This document shows, piece after piece, positions 49,356 through 61,500 of a DNA stretch of 64,000 nucleotides. A program made the translations under genes and the position numbers. Below the pieces are notes generated by a model, which searched no databases, was not told the DNA's origin, and was given only the letters and a program-made list of their open reading frames with translations. The stretch is from Ciona intestinalis (taxonomy: Eukaryota; Chordata; Ascidiacea; Phlebobranchia; Cionidae). The stretch lies in NCBI RefSeq assembly GCF_000224145.3, contig NC_020167.2, positions 5,032,991 through 5,096,990 on the forward strand, read 5' to 3'. Numbering within the stretch: position 1 is the first letter of the stretch; every line of letters starts with the position of its first letter.

Positions 49356-51591
49356 TTAAGACTCCTCGGGTGCTGAGTCGGTACTCGGATATAAAATTCT
49401 GCTCAACACTTGGAACTGCGGTTCTAAATCATCGTTGTCGAAATAAATCTTCCCATCTTTCCCGCGGATCGTAGCTCTAAAAAACAAAAAAAACTTCTGA
49501 AAATGCATGTAGAGTGTTGAAAATAAGTTTATGCTTTGTAAAGCGGTATATTGTTAAATAAGGGTAATACTTGCTTTTGCAAGGCGGGGCAAAATGGGAC
49601 ATGTGGATACAATGGGATTTAATAATAAACAAATAAAAATATTAAATTATTATTTTTGGACAATACTCTCGCTATGCTGTAGCCTATAAAGCGCATGCTA
49701 AGGCTATTAACGTGAATGGTATAAACTTTTAAAAGTAGGTGTTAAATTATGGGAGAATATGTTCTTTAAGTGTCCCAATTTCCCCACAGTAACACGTGTG
49801 TGTGATGTGCATATTTACAGTAAACGTATTTTCAGTCCCCAGAAATACTTCTACGTTAGAAAAAGTCCATGTTAAACAGCTGATGTTTTTAATAAATAAT
49901 AAACTACCTTATAACAACCCCTCCGCAGGTGGGCGCCACCCATTTCATGGTCCAGCGCTTCTTATTTACTTTATTATCAGCGTATATCATCTGGGTACAA
50001 TTGGCAAGCATTTTCGTTCCCAGGCGTGCATTTTTCTTATTACTCTTCTTCACAAAACGGCCCAAACCGCAAGAGACGTTAAACGAACACATGCAGTCGG
50101 AGGTTTGTTCTTCCACCGGATCGAGGAGCAAGTAAAACCCACGCATTCGACCCTCTGTTTTCGACCTCACTTTAACTGAAACTGTCAAGTAGGATATTTA
50201 ACTCATATTGTGGACGTTGGCGTTTTCTTAAGTTAATATATATTTTGGACGTTTTCTTAAGTTAATCATATTTTGGACGTTTTTTCAAGTTACAGGACTG
50301 TGGCAAAAAGCAACAACGAAACTTTCTATACCGTAGGGGTGGGGGAAGATCGGACGCATCTTATAGCACATAATATCCAAATATGCTGATCGTGTTTTAA
50401 ACAATTAACAGCAGTCTAGGGGACTCCCAAGGATACGGTTTTGTAACTTTTTGAATGACCTTTGTTTACTAAAAAAAAGGGACGAGAAAAAAGAATGAAA
50501 AGGTGTTCCATCTTCTCCCACCCTACTATAATGTACGCCAGAGAAAGATAGTTCATGTTTTTATTCTTTTATCGATTAAGTAGTGAACAAAGAATATTTA
50601 CAGAATTATACAATAGTATTCTCACCACTCGAAAAAGGCATTTTAAATGTTAACAAAACAATCCGGAAATATGGAAAACTAGATGCTAAGGGTATCCATC
50701 TTACCCCACACTACCGTATGTAAAAAACATTGTCATTGAAACCGACCGCAACTCATTATAACAAATACTTCATCATTAAATAGTATCTATAGTTGTGCGG
50801 TATTAGTACCGCCGTCGAGCATCGAACCCGGCACACCTTGGTTTCGATGCATGCGACTAAACCAGTGAGCCACGGCGCCGGAAGACCTATCATGCAGCAT
50901 CGACAAAGAGTGTTGTTTTAACAACTTACCCTTATGAGCTCGACCCGGTATGTACCGGTTATTTGAGTCTAAGCCCTCGACTACAAGCTCAAATTTAGCT
51001 CGGTATCCTGGTATTATGCCTGGTAGCAACCAATTGTCGCCAGTGGCAGCATTCCATACAAAGGGAAGTTCACACGAGGATTGAGATTGTCCTGTGATTT
51101 AATATTGTTAGGACCAACAACTGGTAAGTGAATAAAAACAATGTGTAATGTCTAGCAATGCGCATACAGCTTTAAACAAATAACAATTCGTTGTAATCTG
51201 CTATAATCGCAGCATAAATAGAGTATGGGGTCGGGGGAGACGGAACACCTTTAACACATAATATTAAAATATCCTGATTGTGTTTTAAAAAATTGACAAC
51301 GGTCTATGGAAGTCGTGAGAACGCGGTTTTAAAAACCTTTGAATGTTCTTTGTTTACTACCAAATGGGACGAGAAAAAGGTGACCCATCTCCCCCCACTC
51401 TATTATATATTCGTCTGTCAACAAATATATTTTTTCTTAAATCTAACGCATTTAAAATGTTGTAAATGTTTTTCTGTGCAAATGATGGGCAAAATGACGT
51501 AAAAGAAAGAAGCTAAATATTGCTTACCTTGAACGGGATATAAGAAAATGCAACTATACGCAAAAATGACGATAAATTGCAAAGTTTCCAT
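49356..51591 (-). CDS. Small secreted Reeler-domain protein
   Basis: Coding exons 5' to 3': 51591-51528, 51091-50930, 50181-49908, 49476-49356; 621 nt, 206 aa, phases agree. The first exon codes a signal peptide (METLQFIVIFAYSCIFLYPV). A Reeler-like (reelin N-terminal type) domain follows: NNRYIPGRAHKVSVKV, RGFYLLLDP, WTMKWVAPTCGGVVIRATIR. The order Y-x-PG / F-x-GF-like / W-x-x-P / ATI is as in the family, which includes insect defence proteins and the N-termini of ferric-chelate reductase-like proteins. There is no transmembrane segment after the signal peptide, so the product should be a soluble extracellular protein. Several Cys (C29, then SDCMCSFNVSC) may form disulphides. A short acidic C-terminus follows. 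A role in innate defence is possible from family membership but not shown. Confidence 0.8.
49579..49792. mobile_element. Possible degenerate MITE
   Basis: AAGGCGGGGCAAAATGGGAC at the left and GTGTCCCAATTTCCCCACAG at the right are roughly inverted and resemble the family ends, but the core is barely recognisable. It lies in the last intron of the Reeler gene. Confidence 0.4.
50328..50528. mobile_element. TA-flanked MITE (main family)
   Basis: The ends GTAGGGGTGGGGGAAGATCG and CATCTTCTCCCACCCTACTA enclose a forward core. It lies in a Reeler intron. Confidence 0.88.
50530..50717. mobile_element. MITE, variant subfamily, worn left end
   Basis: GAGAAAGATAGTTCATG at the left, GGTATCCATCTTACCCCACA at the right. 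It directly abuts the preceding main-family copy, as two variants also do near 2160 and 46925. Confidence 0.6.
50789..50881 (-). repeat. tRNA-like SINE head (reversed)
   Basis: On the minus strand it reads GGCGCCGTGGCTCACTGGTT (A-box-like) and GCCGGGTTCGATGCTCGACG (B box). It does not fold as an obvious complete tRNA with a clear anticodon loop, and a similar head starts the SINE at 12403. Confidence 0.55.
51230..51407. mobile_element. MITE (main family)
   Basis: GTATGGGGTCGGGGGAGACG at the left, CATCTCCCCCCACTCTATTA at the right, with the forward core slightly shortened. It lies in the first intron of the Reeler gene. Confidence 0.82.
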
Positions 51592-52256
51592 GCTGCTGCT
51601 TCGACTACTATCTGTTCTGATTACACCTAGGCTACCTACAGAACTTACACAAGTTAAGTAACTTTAAACGGTTAAGCAAGATAAACTGCACGGATGACAA
51701 AACACCAGGAATGTAGCGGTTTCTGGGAAAGTGAAACGAACCAAGAAGCAGCAGCAGTTTCACGAAAAAACAGCAGAAGCTGCTTCGCGGCCTACTAGGG
51801 ACACGCCTTATAAGGCCTTTTGTATGTAATATAAACTGTTTCTCTATTATATGCTGCTAACATATATACAAAACTTAACTGCTGCTACCGATTCGTATTT
51901 CTGATGTATTACCGTCTTAAGGGAAAGTTTGAATCTGAACTTACAGAAGGACCCAAGCACAAGCACAGTTCTTGCAGGAAAAGGAACCAATCTATAGCAG
52001 CAGACTAATTTCCTGTGTCTGGAATTTTGTATTTGATCATTGAAACTTGGCAAATGCGTGGAAAACAGTCGCATGTGTTCTGGGAAAAGGGAAATTTACA
52101 GAGAGAACTACGCACAGTGCGGTACATGATTTGATATACAGTGGCTTATCAGATTGAATGGCAAAGGTAAAATCACAGTATACGCGCGATTCGAGGCACT
52201 TTTAGAAACATTAGGTAAACTATGGAACACTATAAAAATTAAGTTAAACGAGTAAT
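51592..52256. other. Short intergenic region: Reeler 5' flank
   Basis: About 0.7 kb between the Reeler start codon and the MITE before the F-box/WD40 stop codon. It must contain the Reeler promoter. No other feature is recognised. Confidence 0.4.
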
Positions 52257-52453
52257 ACAGTAAGGTGGGGGAAGATAGGACACATTTTAACACCAAATTT
52301 CTCGTCCCATTCAGTAGTAAACAAAGAGCATTTAAAGAATTATAAAACCGTATCCTTGCGACTCCCATAGACCGTTGTTAATTGTTTAAAACCCGATCAG
52401 GATATTTGGATAGTTTGTACTAAAGGTGTCCCATCTTCCCCCACTCTACTATA
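52257..52453. mobile_element. TA-flanked MITE (main family)
   Basis: GTAAGGTGGGGGAAGATAGG at the left, CATCTTCCCCCACTCTACTA at the right, core reversed. Its right end is 52 bp beyond the F-box/WD40 stop codon, so it probably lies in the 3' UTR or ends the transcript. Confidence 0.88.
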
Positions 52454-52504
52454 CATGAAAACTTTATACAAAAAGCAGAAATCCTAAACTAGAGTAAAAC
52501 ACTT

Positions 52505-55500
52505 TTAAAAAATGGCGTTTGGGGTGATGGGGGTAAAGGGGGATTCCCGGAAGTCCCACACCCTAACTGTACCGTCATGGGACGCGGACACCACGCGGGT
52601 GGGGCCGGATGTGACGCAATTGATCTGACCTTTATGACCCCGTAGTTTGCGGATTGGAATCTCATTTCTAGATTCAACAAAAAAGTAATTTGAATAAATG
52701 AATGTAACTCACTTTATCCTCGCGTGGCCGGAAAACAACAGTGGTTATTACACGGGTATTCGTACACCTCGCTCCAGCTTACGAGTTACCAAGTATGTTA
52801 CTTCGTGGTGATTATTTTTTTGTGGATTTTTTCATTTTTTTACAGCTTTAAAATCATTTCAAGGTGTATAAATCGTTTCAAACGGTAACTTAAATTATGG
52901 TTGTTGGTTTAAGTTACACGAGATATTGCGTTTAGTTTTTTTTCTTGCTGATGTAAAAAACATGACCGCTTACCCAAAAATTCCCCAGTAGGTGATTACC
53001 CCATCTTTAGATGCTGTAGTAAGGACGCCAGACGTCGCTGTTGAGTCAGTGATTCTAAGCTGGACCGATTCGATCCTGAATGTAAATACATCTACGTGGA
53101 CTTTGGTATTAGCTTTAGGGGTGTTAAAAACACAGTATGCTAAACAGCAAGTGCAGCTGTATGCACACACTGTTTATTTATTCACACTGGCATTACACAA
53201 ACTGGCCTACGATCAAGTTTCTCTAATACAGGGTGTTCAGAAAGTCACTGTGCACTCATCTAATGATTTTTTTCGATTCACTTCTTCGCGTATACTCTGA
53301 CGAAGTGTGCATTAGCATATGTAACGACGTGTCGGCGTCGACGCGGTACCCATGGCATTCAGCTTAATACACAAACAAACTGCATTAGCTGATAAATATT
53401 ATGTTTGTTTATTAGAGAGATGGTTTATTTAAAAAACATTCCAAAATAACTAATTGGTTACTTACACGTTCAGTAATAAGTAATTAATAATAGTTAGGCA
53501 GGTAGTATTTTTTATAGTAGGGTGGGGAAAGATGGGGCACTTTTAGCACATAATACCCAGAAATCCTGATCATATTTTAAACAAGTAACAACGATCTAAG
53601 GGAGTCGTCAGGAAACGGTTTTATAATTCCGTGAATGTTCTTTGTTTACTACCAAAAGTGACGAGAAAATGAAAAGGTGTCCCATCTCTCCCCACCCTAC
53701 TATATCAGCCCTACTGGGTTTTTAGTTTTTTTATAAGCTGTTACATTTGTATATATTGGTCTGATAGTCCTACTGTATGATTATGAGTATTTACTTGGTA
53801 CACAACCCGCCGTTTGCCTTTAAAACGTTTGGAAATCGCTTGGGAATAAAAATTAACATGGATTAAAAATTAGAGGGGACATTGGTCCAAGCCTGTATTG
53901 ATGCTAACAGGGGTCACTTTAAATATCATTTTTAATTGTCATTCATTTTTACCTACTGGATTGTATACTAAAAGATACATTTTTAATAAATATGTCTAAG
54001 TGCGCGGTGACTTTCCGAAAACCCTAAATGAGAGAAAATTTGATCGTATTTATATATACGTTGTCGTAAGCCAATTTTTCATACAGGTAATATGAAACGT
54101 GACTGCCACGATCGAAATAACAAATTGTTTTAATGACGTCACAAACCGTTCTTTATGTGGATGAAACGAGCGAACGAATCGACCGCTGATTGGCTCCCAC
54201 AACATTACGTGACCGCCGGCAGCCGATGCCAGTAGACCGTGACTGAAACTGACCGACATCGTGGCAGTGGCTGACCCTGTCCATAACACTCTGATGCATT
54301 GTCCAGTGGCAATTTCCCAAACCCGGATGCTCTGCGTTTTGAACGAACTAGTTGAGTGTCATCATGTTTTTCACAGAGGCCCGAAGCACCGCTATGAACG
54401 AACCAGTTGAGTCATCGTGTTATTTATATGTGGCCGCGCTCCGCTGCGGTGAGAATGATATAATGAATATGTTTAACGCGGCCCATTCAGGCGTTAAACC
54501 GTGTATGCGTTGTGTGAAAGCATCAATGAGCTTAAACTTAGCAGCTGTAGCAATCCGATGGCTTGCCAGAATATTAATCGCATATACGCGTTGTTGGTAA
54601 GAGATTAAGTCCGACGGCAAGGTCGGTTTTACCGTTATTGTTCTAGCCAGTTCTAGCCGGTTTGAGGTTGTAAATAGTGTGCGTATTATTGTTGTTGCTT
54701 TGCTGCAAAAGGTGGTAATATTACAACTGCTGGTTTAGGTGTATTTGCAGTGGCCACCTCAGTGTCTATTCTAATTGCTAGTCACGAAATATCGAAGCCC
54801 AATGCGACTTGTTAGTCCAGCAATAACCACAAGTAATGCTGCTTAATTACCTGATTACGCCGAGCGAGAGGTGCTTGTGTTATGCTAATTACATTTGGAT
54901 TATTATAAAGCCCATATAACCATGTTCATAAAAGTATGTTCAAAAGATTAGCGAAGCCTATTAGCCAACGGAAGCATGACAACTAGTTAAAACGTAAGTA
55001 GCACGCGTTGCTCGGCGTTTGGAACTGAACAAAGTCTTAGTTTACTGCGGGGTTGTGCAGTAGTAGAAGCAGATCGTTGGTTGTAAAGCTATATATTTAT
55101 AACTGCAGGAGCTGTCGTATGACTGGCGTTCTCGAGGGTTTGTAAGATCAGGCAAAGTTTAAAGTGTCAAGGCGTTTAACTTTACTGTGATAAAGTCATG
55201 TTGGAAGTTTACCATGGTGTTGTACAGACGTACAGTAGACTGCACACTGACAGAAGGCAATGCCAGTTACAGTTTTTACTAAGAAGAACATAAGAGGAAA
55301 TCAGTAAATGAGGCCGTGGTGTTTATTTGCACAGCTTTGAATAGGAGTTCGGTAGCACATGTGTTTATGATTTACAGAGCCAAGAAAAAACGCATCTAGA
55401 AAACGTAGTACAGATAAAGACAAATATCTAATTCTGTGAACGGTTTAAAACTGTACAGTTGTAATTATTAAAAATTAAGAATAAGAAAGAGATTGAAACA

Positions 55501-58500
55501 GTGTACCTTATCTGCTGAACCAGAGAATAGATTGTTGAAGCAATCGTCTGCATCCATTGCAAATATTGCAGAGGTATGTCCCCTGAGGGTGCGCAGAAGT
55601 GTGCAGTGATGTATATCCCACAACTTTATCTGTAACAACATTTACAGCAGTTAGGGCAGCGTAGTATATATATATAAAGTAGAGTGGGAGAAGAAGGGAT
55701 ATCTTTAGCACATAATATTAAAATATCCTGATCGTGTTTTAAACAACTATCAACGGTATATGGGAGTCGTAAGGACACGACTGTATAATTCTTTGAATGT
55801 TCTCTGTTTGCTACCAAATGCGGCAAGAAAATAGAATAAAAAGGTGTCCCCCCCCCCCACCCTATTAAACAAAACAAAATGTAAACGGAATTGAAAAATA
55901 GGTCACACATCAATGCCGCCAGGTGCGACAGAGGGTGAAAACACCAGTAAATTTAACTTGTGATCTTTGCACCTTACGAGTCGGTGAGTAAACATTAGCC
56001 TTGTCGGCTGTAAAAGCCGTCGCAGTATATCAGTGGTTCCCAATGTTTTTTTAGCGCGACCTAAATCAGAGTTTTATGAACACATCGAAAAAAAAACGTC
56101 TTTATTAATGTATGCATTCTATACTATTTTTGGATGTATATGAAGTAGACAAGAGACACAAGTTAACAAGTTGTAGTACAGAGTTTATTAAACACATGTT
56201 TGTTAACAAACTAAAGAAAAGAAAAAACTCGTTTTGATAGATTTAAATCACCTAGGAACGACCCGTTTTTTAATCCTGTGCGAAACATACTTTGGTAACC
56301 ACTGCCGTATATCAACAAGGGTGCTGCCAGGAAAGAAAAGATACGTGTGTAAATGGCACTAGCAATGTATGCATAACGATTTGTTTTTATACTGTCGCGC
56401 AAGCTGACCGGAGGCTTAATACATAGCAGTTGGCATATGAGAATAAAGCCGTAAAATGCAGAAGTCGCTTATAAAAAAACAGCAATATTGTTTACGCACG
56501 ATCTGAGGGGTGTAGGTCAGGTTGCTATGTGATGTGTTTAACGTTTACTGTTTTAGCAGGAGACGCTGTACTATAGGGTTGTCAATAGATATAGTTCTGA
56601 TGTTAATGAAATACAAAGCTCCTCCTGAGGGGGGTTGGGGGTGGGTGGTGACATTCACCGCTTTCCTTACTTACGCCATCGTGTGGGCTGTTCCGCGGGC
56701 TATGAGCGTCCTTTTCGATGCCTTTCAGCGGGAGTTTCATTCAACCAATTCAGCAACCTCGTGGATAACGTCACTAATGTTCGGTTTCCTCGCCTGTGGA
56801 AGTAAGTCTTCTCGCCAATAAGGCCTGAACTACGGACCATAAGCATTTTTGACTGACAACTTTAGCACTATGTGTCGACGTGAAATTAACGTTTTAAACT
56901 AAAATGCATTTTAGTTTGGCCATAAGCAATTTTGACTGACAACTTTAAAACCATTAGTCGACGTGAAATATATGTTTTATGCTAAAATGCATTTCAGTAT
57001 ATTCATAGGCAATTTTAACTGACAACTTTAAAACTATTAGTCGACGTTCAATATACGTTTTATGCTAAAATGCATGCCAGTTTGGTCTAAATATACTATA
57101 TGGGTGACTGGGTAAGGACGTGAAGTACTGGGATTTAGGCTACACAGTTGGCCCATTACTCCAGCCTCGCCAAATCTTTGTGTCAGTAAAAGTTTGTGCT
57201 TTACAGCTCTGCCTGGAAGTGTCATCACGGGTGTGCTTGGACCACGGAAGACAATGATGATTGGCGGGGTGTTGTCATGTATAGGGACAGTCGTTGTGTC
57301 GCAATCTACTAACATCAACACAGCATACGTTGGCAGCGTGATAGCTGGTATGTAAAGTTTGATGGAAAGCTTTTGGTTAAGACAATATCTTAATCAGCGA
57401 CAGTTTAAATATGCGAAAAGGGCAGAGAGATATGTTATAAGAAAATAATTGCTTGTCGATACAGATTAACCTAATCTGGCATTACATGAGTGACGGGTCG
57501 ACTGTCAACGTATATCATATAATAACCATGTCCATGACACTGACGGTAATCGTTTAAACAACTGGCATTTTCCCACGTCGATAAGAGATAGACAGCCCAT
57601 CATTGAACTTTACGTTCACGCTAATCACACGTATATTACATTCTGATCGCACGCGCTACAAATATAACTTTGAACAGACTTTAAGCTTCTTGTCACGCAG
57701 GTACCGGATTCGGGTTCGCTTACTGTAATGCTACCTCACAACTCGGTATCTATTTTGACCGCAAGAGGTCGTGGGCGTTCGGGATGGCGTCTCTCGGTTC
57801 CCCGGCTTGTGGGATGTTGCTGCCCCTTCTTATGACCATCATCGCAGAAGTGTACGGTTGGTCAAGCGCCGTACTGATTGTAGCAGGTTTCTGCTTAAAT
57901 CTATGCGTCGGGGCATCGCTTCTTCGGCCCGTTATCATAGAGGGCGACGAGGATAGGAAGATTAAAGATGATGGAATGAATTCGCCAGATGTGGTTCGAA
58001 AATGGGATGCACAGTCGCTCACAAACTGCGACGACGAACTAAATCCTGTGATGTTTCCAGAGGTTGATACTTTTCAGTTCCTAAAAGCGATGTCGCGATC
58101 TGCGAGCAATATTCATGCGGCAGAGGACGTGTCTTCGGAGCAACAGGTAACTCACTCTCTACCGCATCTTAACCGTCCCGAAGTTAGGAATACCAGGTCA
58201 ACTTACAAGCAAGCAATTTTGAATAACTTCCGCGCAAAGCAAGAACAAAACAACAACGAACTGACCGTGAAATTGAACATTGACACGTCATCTGGTGACG
58301 ACAAATCCATCCCTGACGTCACATGCACGAAAGGAAGCGACCTGAAGCGAATGACTGACGTCCTAGAACCTTATATTTCTCTCATCAGTCAGTGGAGGTT
58401 CATGTTGTATGGCTTGGGAGGATTCCTGGACTTTTTGGTTCGGTTTACCCCGACGTGGTTCATCGTGGTGCATGTCCAATCACTTGGGATGACCAGGGAG

Positions 58501-61500
58501 CAAGGGGCGTACCTTCTAATTGTGTTTTCTGTCTTTGACAGCGTGATTCGTCCGATATCAGGTAAAATGCTATGCAGTACATGTAAGTCAGGTTACTTTG
58601 ATTTCAATACGTGGTTGTTTCTACTAATTTGTGATTAAAAGGTTTAAGTTTCAACTATTACTTTACTCGAAGCATTTGCGAATGAACAAGAACGTTTGTT
58701 AATCTATATAAAAATATTAAACGGTATAAAGAGATTTTTGTCTGGCCAAACACAGATCAAATCTTTTTTGTCCTGAATGCCGATGCAGTTAAGTTGGAAG
58801 TTTCCTTCGTTTTAACTGATAATTCTGTTTAGGGTTCGCGACGACTTTCGTGTCCCAGAACCGGTTGCGAAGAGGTTTCGAAATGTCAGCTTTCGCAACT
58901 ACGCAAATCTTGATGGGGATACTTAACCTTCTTTCAACGCTCGCAACCACATTTCCAATGCTTGCAGTCTACATGGCTTGTTTCGGCATGACGAATGGTT
59001 TGAACGCAGTATACTGCTTCCCAATTATCACAAGACTTGTTCCGATCGAACGTTTGCATCATGCGATTGGGGTTTTTCATTTTATAAGTGGACTTGGGAT
59101 TCTGACAGGGCCACCCTTTGCAGGTAAGGGAATGCCGGTGCACTTGGTTGGAACATTTCCTTACAGAAGCATTTCAGTTGAGTTAGAGTTACATATGAAG
59201 AAATTAAGTACGAATATTCAATTGGTTGCATGTTAAACCTAGAAAAACTGCATAAAACTAAGACATGGATTTTGAATAGGGTTTGTGCAACATGTGTAAT
59301 CAATGGAAACTTAACCAGCTAACCTAATCTAGCACAAGCAAACAGTTTTTGTCTTTTGCATCATAGGCATTTTAGAATATCACTTTATATTTTTATCATT
59401 ATGTTACCCAAAACATGAGTACTACCAAACTTTTTTCTCACCAGGATACCTGGCTGACTGCTCCAAAAGCTACTCAGCGGTATTTTATTTCTGCGGAGTA
59501 GGAAGTCTAATGTCAGGGCTTGTGGTGGGTGCTCTATACATACTTGTGCAAAAGTATGGGGTACGAATCACCCCTGTTCATGCAGGGGAAGAAAAAACTC
59601 AATGATCTTGAAGCTTTCTTTTAAAATACAATATTCAAAATTGAGCTAAACAGGACGTTGTACTATACGAAGTTATTGTACTATACGAAGTTACTCTGTC
59701 TACAGAACTTACCGTGCTACAGGAAAATAAGAAAAACAACCGGACTCTCCTGACTTAAGTTCCAGTTGGTACGATACTTTTGTTTTGATGCTTTATCTGC
59801 ATTTTAACTGTGCAAGTACGCATTTTTTTTTAAAAAAAAACCAACCCCCCTTTGGGGGGGGGGGACCAACCTCTGCTAGATGTATTTTCAAAGCTATTGG
59901 CTTGATTTTTTTTCGTGCTATGCACATCTTGGTAAACTATGCCTATTGTGTAACTCTGTCCAGTTTTTTATAAAAACTGTGAAAATTTTATTTTAATTTT
60001 TCATGTTCTCTTGTTTGTCTATTGGACTGTCATTTTGTTTACTACTGTTTCTGGCAATAAAATTTCGACGACGCTTTTGTCACTAGAAGTATTTGAATAC
60101 ATTTTAGAAAATACTACCCAAATTTTCATAGTACTAAAACATTGTTATATTGTATCCACTGTGCGATCTGCCAGCTGAATAATATCTAATACACGAAACA
60201 TTAAATATACTTCAGCTTGGAAATTAATGCAACAACTAAAAGACCAATCACTATCTGGAAGTGACCTAACTACATAGAGGGTTGCCCGGTGGCATAGTGG
60301 TTAGCACACCCACCTCAAACCCAGGTAATGGGTTTAAGGCTTGTCGCTGCTACCATTGTGGGCAAATGTCACTTATGGCCATTGCTCCAACCCAGTGGTC
60401 ACCAATGGGTTGTCCAAATTATCACCGAGATATAAATAAAAAAATACCCACAAAGTAACATACATGGCAACTCGTAAGCTGGCACGAGGTGTATGAACAC
60501 CTGTGTTATAGGTTATAACACCTGTCATTTTCCGGCCATGCAAGAATAAAGCAATTAACATTACACTAATTTTATTTTTCCGAGTTTAATATTACTCACC
60601 ATTCTGTCCTGAGATCCAGTAGCAAGGTACCTCTGTTTGCAAACCATACACCAGATTGGACCAAGGTGCCCAAATAAAGTTCTTAGACATTCTGCCTTTG
60701 CTCCCAGACGCCATATCTTAACGCATCTGTCATATGAACCACTGGCTACCAGTTTATCAGTTAGAATTGCAACGCACCAAACACTTTTCTATAGAAAGAG
60801 ATAAATGATATGTTACAGGTATAAGTACAACACAACAGTGAGTTCCCAAATTTTAATAAATATGTTGAAAACTTTTGTTGAAATTATACTGTACAAGCAG
60901 AACAAAATAACAACTATTGCTTTTTAAATTTTTTTCCACATTTTTTCAAGTTTTAAGATTTAAATATTTTGATATAAAAACGAATTATAATTAAAACATG
61001 ATTTCGAACCTGGTGTCCAGTAAATGTTTGCTTTAACCTGCCACTTGAGGCGCTCCACACCCTTACAGTTGCATCTTTACCCCCACTGACAATCATCTTA
61101 TCATTTGCAACAACACACAGAACACTGTAATGGAACAATAATATTCAACAACGGTATATAATATATTTTAACCCCCAAGGGCCTTTTATTATAAATTAAT
61201 AATACTATTACTAGACCATATTTTTCCTGTTAAATTTAAATATGTTTTAAACGCAAAGCATGCTTTAACAACTATATTTGATGCTATATTGTGACTTTCA
61301 TTTAATTTTTTTAATTTTTGCTACTGTAATCGAATTGATAAATAAAGTCATTATTTAATTTTTTTTTTAAAAACAGACGCCCACCCCCCACTATGCCCCG
61401 TCAGTTCCAGTTCACTGCATATCCCTTCACGCCAGTTCCGCTTGAGCAGTTTGTCTTCCCGGTATGCAGACCTCCACCCACCAACACTAGGTGTCGCAAC

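Noticed and set aside
50789-50881. Possible tRNA gene
   Set aside because: A- and B-box-like motifs are present, but I see no clean cloverleaf or anticodon loop, and a similar head starts a SINE elsewhere in the window.
53227-53330. Possible mariner-type end (CAGGGTGTTCAGAAAGTC)
   Set aside because: It resembles ends of some Tc1/mariner elements, but I see no matching inverted end nearby and no transposase.
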